Source: Topomyia yanbarensis (taxonomy: Eukaryota > Arthropoda > Insecta > Diptera > Culicidae). From it: a stretch of 64,000 bases of DNA. Shown here in pieces: positions 34,313 through 46,191 of the stretch. The notes below the pieces were generated by a model, which did not search any database, had not been told where the DNA came from, and saw only the letters and a program-made list of their open reading frames with translations. The DNA lies in contig NC_080670.1 of NCBI RefSeq assembly GCF_030247195.1, positions 34,024,497 to 34,088,496 of the forward strand, written 5' to 3'. How positions within the stretch are numbered: the stretch's first letter is position 1; each line of letters opens with the position of its first letter. The translations under genes and the position numbers were made by a program.

Positions 34313-35932
34313 GAAAAAAATAATGAAAAAATGAAAAGATTATTGTTTTTACCCTGGTACAAAGTTCACAACGCTATGAGCAAATTTAGTACACGTAAAT
34401 TCAAATGTTAAAGCAAGGTCTCCAGCAAATTCTTGCTTGTTTTCACCGATAAATTTGCCCAGAAACTGATAATCTGGTAAAATATTTGCAACTGCGGCCC
34501 TAAAACCAAACTTTTCATTAAAAAATGAAGCTCTCTAAGCAAGAGTACCTGTATACTACCTTTCATTAAGGCTCAAAAAGGCCTCATGAGGTTCTGGTTA
34601 GATTTGGGAAGATGATATTACAGCTGGGATATTATACAGTGGTATCGTGACAATAAAGTGGATTTCGTTCACAAGTATACTACCCATGATCGCATAGTTG
34701 TCCCGTTTTCTATGGGATTTCCTATCTTTATGGGACTGATATGCGATCATGGGCAGTATATTAATATCCATTTAATCGTAAAGTATTGGGCAGTTATCAA
34801 GCGGAAGTTAAAGAAAACGGAAGAGACGACTCAGTACGCTCTACAATGAGCCCGATATTGGAACAAAATGCCACTGAGGTGTGGGATCCATTTTGTTTTC
34901 TCGCCTTTCATCTAGCACAGCTTTTTTAAGACTGTACGTATCAGGGCACAACCTTGCCCATTGAAATACGTGTATTTTCCAAACAAATCGCTGTCGCAGA
35001 ATAAATATTGAGTCCGTATTCTAAAAGCGTTTTCGTTTTTATCTGGTGTTACACCGGTGTAGTGCAGCAAACGAGATAGATTTATTACATCCAAGTTTAA
35101 ATGAGTATAGCACCGACTATACAAGTGTAGTGCACTGTCAAATACGAAAAATCCATAAGTGAAGCGGACTTTATTCTTTTTTTAGTAAAAGAGTTTTCGG
35201 TTGCAATGAGTTGCGAAGGTTACGCATGTAAAGTAACTTTATTGACAAAAAGCACTAGAAGAAAATAAACAATTAATATGATGGATGATGAGTTCGTTTC
35301 TCTCGGAATTAGCTTGTGAGCTTGCACCTAAAATGTTGAACCAATCTCGAACCAGATCGTGATTGTATAAAATTGCCATCGACAGGCGTATGGCTTGAAA
35401 ACTAGAGGTACTAAAGCGCTATTTGGAAGAGTTGTCAGAATTATGATATCTTGATTTAGATTATAACAGAGATTGTCTGCTGCACTCATTTCTGTTGTTT
35501 TTATCGAGATTTTACTTTTTTAACACAACGTTAATCTGTACTCATAATAAGAAGCACTGCTTGTTTACCCTAACATTTAAGCGGGATATAAACAACGAAT
35601 TTAACCTTATTCCGCGACCTGTGTTTTTATTTTTTATCCAGATCACATAAATCAGTTGATGGGGAATAAGCTTTCGTTTCCAAAACCACTTCAAAAATAG
35701 ATTTGATCATTCTATAAAACGTAATCTAATCTAATTTGAGTATTCAAGCCAATTCCCGTGAAATTTCGTGTATATAGAATAAATTTTTGACCTTAGCAAA
35801 TTAGGTTCTTGGCAAAACCAACATATTGGCAACAGTGTCGTGTTACTTTCAACAGGGGTAAAAAAATCGAAAAAAAAATTTCCTTGGAAAAAGAAAACAA
35901 CTGGTGAATCCTGTCCTAGGTTCTACTATTAA
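34313..35932. other. AT-rich intronic DNA with a hairpin and a small repeat
   Basis: An inverted repeat with 21-bp arms (one mismatch) lies at 34676-34696 and 34740-34760, around tacccatgatcgcata. At 35036-35150 is a minus-strand copy of the repeat at 41395-41515, which carries paired ctacaccggtgtag-like palindromes. Nothing else was recognised. Confidence 0.55.
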
Positions 35933-37392
35933 CCCTAGAATGTTACACTTACTTTTCCTACCTTAGAGCGTTGCACTGGGGTACAAATATACCCCACTCG
36001 ATTGGTCGTTATTTTCGCAGGTAAAAATGCAAATAAAAGAAGTGTATAATATATCATTTTCTTTGTTTTTTAATTGCGAAAACAATTGTGTAGGTGAAAG
36101 TAGGGAATTTATTGAATCAATAATATATAAATTGACTTGAACAAAAAAGTGCGGTTTTGACTTTATTCCCAAAAATTACTAAAACTTTGCGTTAATTGGT
36201 TCTAAAAGTTGAAAGAATTGTCTAGAAACGGCATAAAACTAAAATTTCGATCCTAGCCCAAATAAACAAACAAAAAAACAAAAACAAACTAAAATTTCGA
36301 TGTTTTTAAAAAAGTGCAATTATTTGGAAGAGTGAACGTTGAAAAATCGGGATTTGGAAAATACCACGAAATGGGGCGGAAATTGAAATGAAAAAAATAT
36401 TGATAATACGTAACGCTACTGTTACAGCAGTTATTGTGCGCAAATTGTACTTGCAAGACATTGAAACACTCTAAAAAATAGAAAAGAAAACAAATAAAAA
36501 TCAGAGTAAATGAGAACAAAATGTTTTTCTTACTTCAAAATTATAAAAATTATAATAAATGATGAATATAATAATTATAATAAATGATGAAAAACGATTA
36601 AATGACACTAATTGTTTACTTATGTAGCAAAACAACTTGTATTTAAACTGGTATTGAAACGAGTCACATTTCCACTGGCAGCGCGAAACCTGACGAAACC
36701 AGGTATCTGCTACGCCGCCTTGTTTTCAAAGCCAACATCTAAAACGTCGCGTTTTAGATGTTGGCTTTATCCACAATAAACAGAATCGATTTCATTCGAA
36801 GCCATTTTGTGATAGTCTATTTTGTTTAATTGGTTCACCATGGTGTAAAATTTTACTATTCACCGACATGTCCAAAACAACACATTTCTTCAATTAGCTG
36901 TCCAACATTTTGACATTTCAACAAATGTCTAAACATTGAGTAATGCTGTACGGTATCTGACTAGTGAAAATCGAGCTTCGGGCAAAGCGAGCAGAACAAT
37001 TTGAACTGTCAGTGAGGCGCATAATTTCTGTGTCCGCTGAAATGTTGACTTATGTCAGTTCAATACAAATGGGATAGGCGTGCCATATACGTGGACGAAA
37101 CGCTATCGGCAACCGTACACTAGGATACAAATGTACCCCACGCCAAGTTAAACTCCCGCTTCCACGAAGGCCAAAAGCAAACTGGCTTTACCACCTTTTC
37201 CTACTCTTACTGTGACCACTAAATTGAATTATGGTTAGGGTCCCAGGTCGGTAGACATAATCTCGTTATCTGTCATTTGATTAAACTTCCATCAGTGAAA
37301 GTACTCTGGCAAAATTGCTGTAGAATTCTCGTTTTCACACGGCTCCAAAGATGGCGTGGGGTACATTTGTACCCCAGTGCAATGTTCTAGGG
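35933..37392. mobile_element. piggyBac-like element, non-autonomous
   Basis: Ends CCCTAGAA and ttctaggg abut TTAA (35929-35932 and 37393-37396). Inside, gcactggggtacaaatatac (35970-35989) is mirrored by gtacatttgtaccccagtgc (37361-37380). The left end has an extra 30-bp segment before this inner repeat. A third copy of tacaaatgtaccccacgcc at about 37127-37145 suggests an inner rearranged copy. No transposase frame remains. TTAA plus CCCTAGAA is characteristic of piggyBac ends. Confidence 0.75.
36728..36768. repeat. Perfect 19-bp-arm hairpin
   Basis: aaagccaacatctaaaacg and its exact complement are separated by three bases (tcg). It lies inside the piggyBac-like element. Confidence 0.9.
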
Positions 37393-37696
37393 TTAATACC
37401 ATTACAGTTCCAGTGATACAACCGATACTAATTATTGAATCGGTTCTATCACTGGTGCTGTAACTTTACTGGTTTAGAGCTTCATGCGGTCGCCTAAATG
37501 TGGACATTGACGCGACTACCGGAGGGTTAATCATACTGGAAGAAAATAAGAGCCTCCTCTGTTCTCGAGCATGAATCGAAATGGTTTAACTCCAAAAAAA
37601 AAAAAATGATATATTTATATAATATACATAATCTCGTTATTTGTCATTTGATTAAACTTCCATCAGTGAAAGTACTCTGGCAAAATTGCTGTAGAA
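37255..37696 (+). repeat. 71-bp direct repeat pair across the piggyBac right end
   Basis: acataatctcgttat and the following bases up to gctgtagaa occur at 37255-37325, inside the element, and at 37626-37696, outside it, with one difference. Confidence 0.85.
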
Positions 37697-37911
37697 AAGC
37701 AAACGAAAAATTGATGTGCAAACATAGCCAGGGCCGCAGAGAGAAAATACGGGCCCGGGGGGTCCAACGTACGGGCCCCCACCACTGTGTATTGCCTGAG
37801 TACAAAAAAAGTTAATGTTTGAAATTCATTACTGTGGGAGTTTTTTTTAAATACCTTTTCGACAGTTTTGGTGACTTTGAAAAGCGTCATTTTTGTCAAT
37901 AGTATTTATAA

Positions 37912-39480
37912 AAGTACGGAAATGGAAAGATTAAAAATGTAGTTATTACAAAAATTAAAAATATCTAAACGGCGATCAACGGCAATAGATAAAAGAAAAA
38001 CAACAGGAAAACTAAATATTAAAAGAATGTGAGAAAGAGTTACAAACAACAAAATCAAACAAATGAACAAATTAATGTAAATTGTCAAAAAATATTTAAT
38101 CTAGAAAAACCAAAATAAAATCTATAAAAAATTGATAAAAGAAAACAGGTAACTAGAAAAAACATATTCGAACATTATTGAACAAATGTTGAAAATAATG
38201 AAAAATCGATAAGAAAGTAGGAAAAATTTTAAGAATAAATAAAAATGAAAGAAAAGCTACTAAAAAGAATACAAACATTAATATAAAAAATGCATAAAAC
38301 TGAAAAACTCGATAAATCAAGAATAATAAAATTTATTTAACATTTAAAACAAGACATATATAAAGCAATAGAAAAAGTAAATAGAACGTTAAGAATGCAT
38401 AAAATTACAGGAGTGTATATAAAAGACAAGAATAAAATAACCATAGAGAAATTAAAATAAATGGACGAACCGGTAAATTTTGGAAAACTGGAAAAATGGA
38501 ATGATGAAAAGACAAAAAGTAAAGAAAATTGGATAATGAACAAAAACGGAGCAAACAGACAAAATGAAAAACAAAGATAGTAGGAAAAAGCCAACTTGGT
38601 ATACTATAGAAACACAAAAAATGGAGAAATTAACACTAAGAAAATGAATAAAATAGATTAAATTATTTAAAGAATAGAAAAACACTAGAAATGAAATTTG
38701 AAATAAATTAAAATAACGAACTAAATGTAAAATCAAGGAAAAGTGCGCATAATGTTAAAAAAGACCAAATGTTTTTTTAGGAAAATAAAAAAATCAATAT
38801 AAACGTACAAGAAAATGGTCAACAGAAAAGTACTTTTTTATAGGTTAAATGGAAACAATGAAGAAATAACAATAACGAATAAAATCTTAAGAAAAGGGTA
38901 TAAGAAATAAATAAAATTATATTAAACGATCAGTGGGAAAAATAAAACTACGAAAAACGAAAAGTTAAAAACATAAGGAAGAAAATAGGAGAAAGGTAAA
39001 AATTAAACAATAAGACAAATTGGAATGAATTTGAATAAGTAAAATTGCTTATGGAAATGCAAAAAAAAATATGAAAAAAACGGAAATAGAAAAAGGCTAT
39101 GATAAGAATAAATGTAGTAAATAGACAAATTCTAAAAATTGGATGGAATGATAAAAGAAACAAATACAAAAGCAGGGTATTAAAATATGAAACAATTAGA
39201 AAAATTAAATAAAGAGAGCAGAATTTTCTCGAAAATTTGTGAATAAAATGAAATAACAGAGAAAAAACTATAAATTAAAGTAAGTGATAGTGATAGCAAT
39301 AGAAAAAAGCAAAAGTAAGGAACGTAAAAAGATGGATAAAATAAAAGAATGAAAATACATAAAAAAGGCAGAATCTTAAAATTGTAGAAATACAAATACA
39401 ATCCACAACTTGAAAAAATAAATAAATGAAATTTTAACAAAATAAAAAAAATCCATGTAAAAATTTAAAAAAAATGAGAA
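37912..39480. repeat. A-rich, strand-asymmetric low-complexity tract
   Basis: The plus strand is mostly A and G-containing A-rich words (aaaaatgaaagaaaag and similar) with very little C. The minus strand therefore shows several overlapping Phe/Ile/Ser/Tyr-rich frames that look membrane-like but are compositional artefacts. Confidence 0.8.
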
Positions 39481-41338
39481 ACATGGATCAAATTTCAAAT
39501 CAGGGTTAGGGTTGGATTTTACGCTATGCTGGTTTCGAAAACATTCATAATCCTATAAAAACATGAATTATTCTTTATTTGTGTTGGTGTGTTAGCATTT
39601 TACAAGAATGTTGTAACTGATTTCTAGTAAATAGTTAAAAAATAAAAATAAAATCGTTACGTTCAGGAAGCGACGTTGAAAATCTCACGCTCACTGCTCC
39701 AAAACGAAAAGATTTTGTATGCGGATTTAACTTGCTACATTAGTTAGCTAATCTTGCTAACTAGTTGATTTAGTTTGGTAGCAGAGTTAAATTTTCTCTA
39801 CGAAATCAATCAAACACAATTTAGTAATTTAGTTGAACGTATGCTTCTTAGAATCATTGGCAGCTGCAGGATTGTGAACTGAGAGATCATCTCTTCATGC
39901 TCCTCGACATATAAAATTCAAAAAAAACTATTAACACTATATTCCTCATAAAAGGGGCTTGTTGTGAACGCAATTTGCTGTTATAATGAAAATGTTGATA
40001 AAAGGCCGTATTTGAAAGAATTGTAAAACGTATTTATTTTGAAAGAATTGTAAACGTATTTTTCCATTCCTGGCCGCTTTGCAAGAAAATCTCCGAAAAA
40101 AAGCTACATCATTTGAGTACGACCCCTAGACAAAAATGTTTCGGTATCATCTCGTATCTGAATATGATTTTTTATGGATTTTGTAACAATGAACGGCAAA
40201 CAAAATATATTAAATTGTAAATTTAAATTTTTGGATTATTTCGAATTATTTAGGTATATCAAGAGTTTTTGATGATTCATTTGACCAATTGAGCTCTCAA
40301 ATAGAGGTAGGGTTACCGCCTCTAGTGGTACTTTCACCAGTAGCGTTTTACTGAGCAGGGGATAGACTTCAAGAGACACATGGGTATCAATTACAATTTC
40401 GAATTAAAGTGATCACTGGACAGAAGTTTGGAGCGCTTCCATTGATTTTTATTGTATAAAACGCTTAAAAACAAATAAATATGCACTGTTTTATTTCTTA
40501 TGCAGCTCGTAGCACTAGGAGGAAAAATAGCTTATTTTCTTCACATTCACCGTAGAGTGAAATGTTTTGCTAAAGCACTCCACCTTTCTGTGCCGTTCAC
40601 ATTTAAATGTATGTTTTTGCATTTGTTAACAGTTTTGTCGATTTATGTAGTTGGGTGTAGTACTTCGCTCTCCTTCCTTCCTACAAAGAATCTAAAAGCA
40701 CCAGCCACTCTCGCTGTGAAGGATAACCCGAGCGAGCTTTGCTCTGCTCCTCAATAAACAAACACGGGTTGTGAAATCACACTTCAGTTTCTTTCGAAAA
40801 TCTTTGTGAGGAACAATGATCCATTGAACCGAAGGTTCAATGCGGTAAAGTAAACCCAAATGGCACTTTTATAATAATTTTTGTCATTACCAAGAGGGGC
40901 CCTCCTTAACAATTGGGGCCTGCAACCCGAGGATGATGTTTATGAGGACTGTGTGCAGGACGATTCCTGGTAAAGAAAAGGGCAACGCAAAATTGCAAAA
41001 TAATCCAATGGATTCTTCCGGGCGAATGCGGATTTACCTGAACGAAGACACGAAATTCGTCTCCAAAAACCGGTGTGGCAACCCTAAGCAGGGTTTTTTT
41101 CAATATTTACTTTCGATACTAATCCAACGCTTTCGAAGATTGGAAATTCAATAAATCAAAAAAATTAGAGGGTTGTCTACAAGACACGACCACTTGTTAC
41201 TTGTTGTTACTTTTCTTGTTATTGTTCACTGATAAAGATACAGAATTGATTATTAACAAGCACAGATTTAAGACAAGCTAATAAAAGAGATTTTTGCATA
41301 ATGTATGAATATTTGTTTATGTTATGATTCACTGGTAA

Positions 41339-41575
41339 CCCAAGTAACAATTGAAGTTTTATAGCACGCTACAAGTGCAATCTAATGGCATATTCGTTTT
41401 TGACACTGCACTACACCGGTGTAGTCGGTGCTACACTCATTCAAACTTGGGTGTAATCAGTCTATCTCTTTCTTTGCACTACACCGGTGTAGCACCAAGA
41501 AAAAACGAAAACGCCATAAGTTTTATGAGTGGCTATAAAACAACCTTAAAACCTAATTTGTTACTAGGGAATGGT
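41339..41575 (+). repeat. MITE-like repeat with ctacaccggtgtag palindromes
   Basis: Ends cccaagtaac and gttactaggg are near-inverted. Two 14-bp palindromes ctacaccggtgtag lie at about 41412-41425 and 41488-41501. A minus-strand relative occurs at 35036-35150. Confidence 0.55.
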
Positions 41576-42155
41576 ACAGAATTAACAAGCGCACAATTAA
41601 TACAAATTAATGAACGGAATTTTCTAATTGAATTCTTTTTCCATTATGTATTCGTCCTAATAAGGACTGTTTGCTGATAACTATGTTTTGTGATACGGAA
41701 CGAGAATCCTTTGAAACGATTCGAACCTTGCCGGCGATTCGCTTCTGCTACGTACACACACGAACATTTTCCTTTCGCAGCTCATGTCAAATAAGCACTG
41801 AAACAAGGTGATCTCTTTTATCAACTTTTTGGTGCAGATAGAAGACCATCCTTTTGTACGACAAATAAAAATATTTTCATCATTCTTTTTGGGGTGGCTT
41901 TCGCTTAGTGGCATGGTTGCCACGTTTATTCATTTTGCAAAAGACTTCTAGTTTGTACATTATTAATTTGAAAAATATTTGCTTATATTATAATTTACTG
42001 GTAAAGATACAGAATCGACAAGCACAAACTTAATACAAATTAAAAAACGGAATTTTCTTCATCAATTCTTTTTCCATTATATATTCGTCCTAATAAGGAC
42101 AATTTGCCAATAACTGTCTTGTGATACAGGACGAGAATCCTATGAAACGATTTGA
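41576..42155 (+). repeat. Diverged direct repeats, about 425-bp period
   Basis: Two units (41587-41735 and 42014-42158) share ttaatacaaattaa, ttctttttccattat, attcgtcctaataaggac and gatac-gacgagaatcct in order. A third, weaker match begins near 41233. Confidence 0.65.
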
Positions 42156-43080
42156 GACTTGCCTATACGACTAAACGCACTGCATAAACCAGAAATTCGC
42201 CATTTGTTCCGCCATCGTCGCTTGGAAATGCGAGCAAAATCCTTCCAGCACACAGAAACGCTCCCCTTCCATGGCTCGTATCAAATGAAAGATGTATCTG
42301 AGACCCTACCAGCAGCAGTAGCAATAACCTACCTCGTTCCATCAGCAGAGTAGATATGGCAGTGAATTAATTCGGTCAGAAACATTCCTTTTATGTCATG
42401 CGATGAAATGTGTAAGACGTTTATGAGTGTCGAGATGAGGTCTGTGTTAGGGAAAGCGTTGCGCAAGTTTGTGAAAATTGTATATGTTTTCCCTGCGGAT
42501 TTACGGATTTTTCAATAGTGTGCTAATAAAACACACAGATAAATTTGATAACAATTTTTTGCTGGCAATTTTCTAAATCGATTAGTGTTCAAATCATGAA
42601 AATCTATAAACAATTAATAAAACGTGAGTGAAAACTTGGTATGTCTTCTTACATTTTTCCAAAGCATTTACAATAATACGGATTTTTCAATAGTGTACAG
42701 TTGAAATACCAATTTAAAGTTGCAATCAATTTTCAAGTTGGACTTCTCTGAATCGATTGGTATGTAAATGATGCAATTCCATCAACAATTAACAACGCTG
42801 CAGTCGTTTAAAATTATGCCACATTTTCGCGACGCGGAACGAATTTTAGATTTTAATTTTACACCTAGTCTCAGCCCCATATAGTGTAGTAAAGCATTTT
42901 CAATGCTAAAAATCGATTTTATATTGGCGAAATTTGAAGACAATCTCATGACTTCTAATCAAACCATTTAATTGTTTAACCCCTACAAGTCTGATCATAT
43001 TTTTGTTTCGATTATAGACATTTTAATCTTAAGGTCATTCGCTTCTTCATTCAGATTAGGAATTTTCCTATTAAAAAAAA

Positions 43081-43165
43081 TTCTATTCCTGTGTTGGGAT
43101 TCGAACCCAGGTGAGCTGCGTACATGACATTCAATGTACAAATTCCGCTATGCCCGCTCGATTCT
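43081..43165 (-). repeat. tRNA-derived SINE fragment
   Basis: The minus strand carries gggcatagcggaatt (A-box-like), gtacgcagctcacct and an intact B-box gggttcgaatcc (43097-43108). This order is that of mosquito tRNA-derived SINEs. It lies inside the 5.65-kb element. Confidence 0.6.
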
Positions 43166-43389
43166 GATCTTGTTTCGATGCGAGAATTAGGTTGGTATAA
43201 ATATAGTTGATATCAAATATGCAGTAGTTTAGAATTTTCGCTATTCTAGTTACCTCATGCACAAGATATTGAATTTTCAATTGCATTCTCAAATTTTAGT
43301 TTCTGTTAAAAATCCGGGCCCCCTTCAAAACTCCGGGCCCGGGGGGAAATACCCCGGTCCCCCCCCTCTCGGCGGCCCTGAACATAGCC

Positions 43390-45062
43390 TATGTTGACCC
43401 TATTTGAAGAGATGCTCCCGCGCTTTTCCGCTAACAAAGTATTGAATCCTAATAAGTGGCATGAAAAAATCGTGTCACTCGAGTTTAGGCCCCACCATTA
43501 GCGCCAAGTCGTGAACAAAGATGGCGGACGCTGCTCCGATCAATCAGATGGTGATACTGAAAATAGATTGAGAATGGTCTCAATATTCTATGCGTTTTTC
43601 GCGCTATATTTTAATCCCTTAGGGTGCCGCAGAGTCTAGATATAGAAATAGAAGGGTGGGAACATTTTTCTATGTACGAATTTAGTGTTCACTTTGTTTT
43701 TCGATTAAACAAGACAATGCGAAAGAGAAATTAAGACCACGCGGTGCCATGCTACGTTGTGATTCATTAGTGTTGAAAAATAATGTTAAATCTTATCTTA
43801 TAATAGAGAAAATGTTTTCACAAGTCACACCAAGGTATACTTTCAATGAAGGTTTTTTCAGATTTTTTCCTGATTTCCTGTAAACATTTTTAAAGACGTG
43901 TGCCACTCTCAAGTTTTGATGCACTGATCGGAAAGTCAAAAAAATGATGCACTTCCATCGAATGCTATGTAGTGAAATTGGATCATCAAACAGGAATCCC
44001 GATGGAACGCTCATGTTCCTGATAACAGCTGGGCGAAACGACAGTGAAATATGGTTATGTGCGTTAAACTTTGGCATGTAAAATAAATATATTTGCGTTG
44101 AACGGGCACTGTTGGAGTGCAGTGGAAAATGTTAATTGGACACACGAATGGCGAAATGTGTCGATTGGAATTAGAATTCGACATACCCTCTCACACTGCT
44201 CTGGGCCACCAAAATTTAACCTTCCTCCGGGTCAACAAATTAAACTCGCTTTTTGTGCCAAACGACCTTTGATAATTTATCATTTTGATCGAATACCGAG
44301 TGTTGATGCGGTGATAAATTGAGGCAAATGTTGTATGATACTTGTAGCAGTAGCTTGTTTAATTTTGGAATCGTGTATCGGATGTAAATAGAAAGTTTTG
44401 CAGCAATATGCCGCATCATATTGCATGAAACCATTTTTTGAAGGTTATGTAAAATTTATATTAGAAGTACGTAATGAATGATACCAGAATCTACACAAGA
44501 TAACTAAGAAGCCTCTGACAACATTATTCCTAGCAAGCCATGAATTGTGTTTTAACTTCGTCTCAACAGAAGCTGCCACCGACTTAGCATCAGATTTATG
44601 CTAGATCTAAAATGATAGCATTATTTGTGTTCCAAAGCAAACAACTGCTCAAGTATGACGTTCCGCCAAAAAAGTTTTGCTTTGCTGATGAGACCAGCGA
44701 AATAGAACACAGTACGGCTTATCAAGACAAAGCGACGTGCACATTGCAATATTTTTTCCCTAAAACTGACCACAGAAGAGGCACAAGGCTATACTAGCAA
44801 TGTGTTGCCGCATGAGAATAGCTAGAACAAAATTCATGGCGATTGTTTAATGCGGCTGTTATCTCGTGTGTGGTCAGCTTAAGCAGAAAATTAGGCAAAA
44901 TATTATTCCTTGCTTTTGCAAATCCACTGAGTTTATATATATTTCAACGAAAACCGTTAGAATCGCTTGTTCACGAATGAAACTTTTTTTCCGGTCGCAC
45001 TTATATTTTTTCTCTCACTTTTTGTTTCGTTCCATATCATCCAACTATCGTCCAATCAACAG
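43390..45062. other. TkR86C: AT-rich end of the receptor intron
   Basis: No gene was seen. Near 44550-44600 a segment (acttcgtctcaacagaa...) resembles one inside the 13566-15468 element (about 14230-14300), so a small repeat is present. The intron closes with a pyrimidine-rich tract and caacag. Confidence 0.45.
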
Positions 45063-45276
45063 CCCACCGGCGGATGCGGACCGTGACCAACTACTTCCTG
45101 CTGAATCTAAGCGTCGCAGATCTGCTCATGTCATCGCTGAACTGTTCGTTCAATTTCATCTTTATGCTCAACTCGGACTGGCCGTTCGGGGCTGTCTACT
45201 GCACCATCAACAACTTCATGGCCAATATGTCGGTGGCGTCGTCCGTGTTCACCCTGGTCGCCATCTCGCTGGATCG
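45063..45276 (+). CDS. TkR86C: Tachykinin/natalisin-type receptor, exon with TM2 and TM3
   Basis: Acceptor caacag at 45057-45062; donor GTAAGT at 45277-45282. The split Ala codon is followed by HRRMRTVTNYFLLNLSVADL (first intracellular loop and TM2). Then come SSLNCSFNFIFMLNSDWPFG and CTINNFMANMSVASSVF (extracellular loop 1, the disulphide Cys and TM3), ending VAISLDR. The DRY motif at the cytoplasmic end of TM3 is cut after DR, a typical exon boundary. These strings closely resemble Drosophila TkR86C. The following exons (TM4-TM7) were not found before 64000. Lys/Arg content and codon use are ordinary; nothing suggests a pseudogene. Confidence 0.92.
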
Positions 45277-46113
45277 GTAAGTTGGCGCTCGCTGCAAACC
45301 TGGCAGCATGACAAAGTTAATAATTGGTCCGTGATTATATGTCTTACTATATCGTCTACTGCAGTTCTGTGGGGGCAGCCGCCGTCTAGCATGTCTGCGG
45401 ACTGTCATTGATTATCCTTGTTGCGAATAAGTTGCTCTACTATGGTTGAGAGTTTAGTTATTCCTTGTCGCTTATTGCATCTGCTAGCTTTTTTCTATTT
45501 ATTTTTCCTGAAGAGATATAGTAGAACCACCACTTGCTCTGGTGGGTTTCTCTCCTATTTTCGGTCTAAACCGTGATAATATATTTGTGGTTTGGCAGAA
45601 AAATTAAGCGACTAAGTACACCAGTTCGGATTTGAAAGTAGCTCCAATTCTGTAACCCAAATATAGGTTTTAATTCTTCCATTCCATAGGTGGAAGAATG
45701 AACACTAGGCGGCCAAAGCCCAAGCTCGCGCAAGCACTTTTTTTCTTTTGCTCAATCTGTCAAGATAACCTTGAAAACGGATTAGCACTATTCTTTATAG
45801 CGCTACACTATATGGACTGGAAAGATCGACTTATTGCGCCGAGAGTCACCGTACGAATGGCGACTTAGAGCTATGTATGAACTGCTAGTAAACTGAACAG
45901 ATGTGAAAATGTACTTCGAATCAACTTTGCTCATATTTTAACATTTTCAGCTCACACTGTTCAGAAAACAAATTTAGGTTCGATGTACAAAAATACCGTT
46001 TATTATAAAAATGTTGCTTTATTTTCAACAAACTGAAAAATTTCTTTGAATAATACAAAAAAGCTCAGGATATTCTTTTTGATAAAAAGAGTGTGAATAA
46101 TTATGAAGTCAAA
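45277..46113. other. Non-coding DNA between receptor exon and prophenoloxidase 3' end
   Basis: Starts with the receptor donor site. No further exon, RNA gene or clear transposon end was recognised. Confidence 0.4.
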
Positions 46114-46119
46114 TTTATT
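46114..46119 (-). terminator. Poly(A) signal AATAAA of the prophenoloxidase gene
   Basis: tttatt on the plus strand reads AATAAA on the minus strand, about 73 nt after the stop codon. This is the expected place for 3' end processing. Confidence 0.6.
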
Positions 46120-46191
46120 GAAAATATAATCATCCAAAAGCAAACATTTAAAACATTGCACAGACCAAACAAAATATTCCCCACAAGGAGC

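Larger units (their letters stand above)
37729..43380. mobile_element. 5.65-kb hAT-type element
   Basis: Ends CAGGGCCGCAGAGAG and ctctcggcggccctg (one mismatch) are flanked by the 8-bp repeat aacatagc (37721-37728, 43381-43388). GC-rich subterminal blocks (cgggcccgggggg) sit at both ends. No transposase was recognised. The interior holds an extreme A-rich tract (37912-39480), later repeats and a SINE. Such end-flanked composites may be one old element enlarged by insertions. Confidence 0.82.
21930..45062 (+). other. TkR86C: 23.1-kb intron of the receptor gene
   Basis: It starts GTAAGT and ends caacag before 45063. Phase agrees: the leftover g joins cc to make an Ala codon. The intron is filled with the elements listed separately between 22406 and 43380, which explains its size. 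Confidence 0.85.

Noticed and set aside
38337..39440. Minus-strand frames rich in Phe, Ile, Ser and Tyr that look like membrane proteins
   Set aside because: They follow from the A-rich composition of the plus strand, overlap each other in different frames and have no conserved motif.
40500..41154. Frames of 73-85 codons inside the 5.65-kb element
   Set aside because: Short, no conserved motifs, different strands and frames; a transposase could not be recognised in them.
44866..45411. 181-codon plus-strand frame over the receptor exon
   Set aside because: It runs across the intron-exon border in a different frame from the conserved receptor sequence; the receptor frame is 45063-45276.
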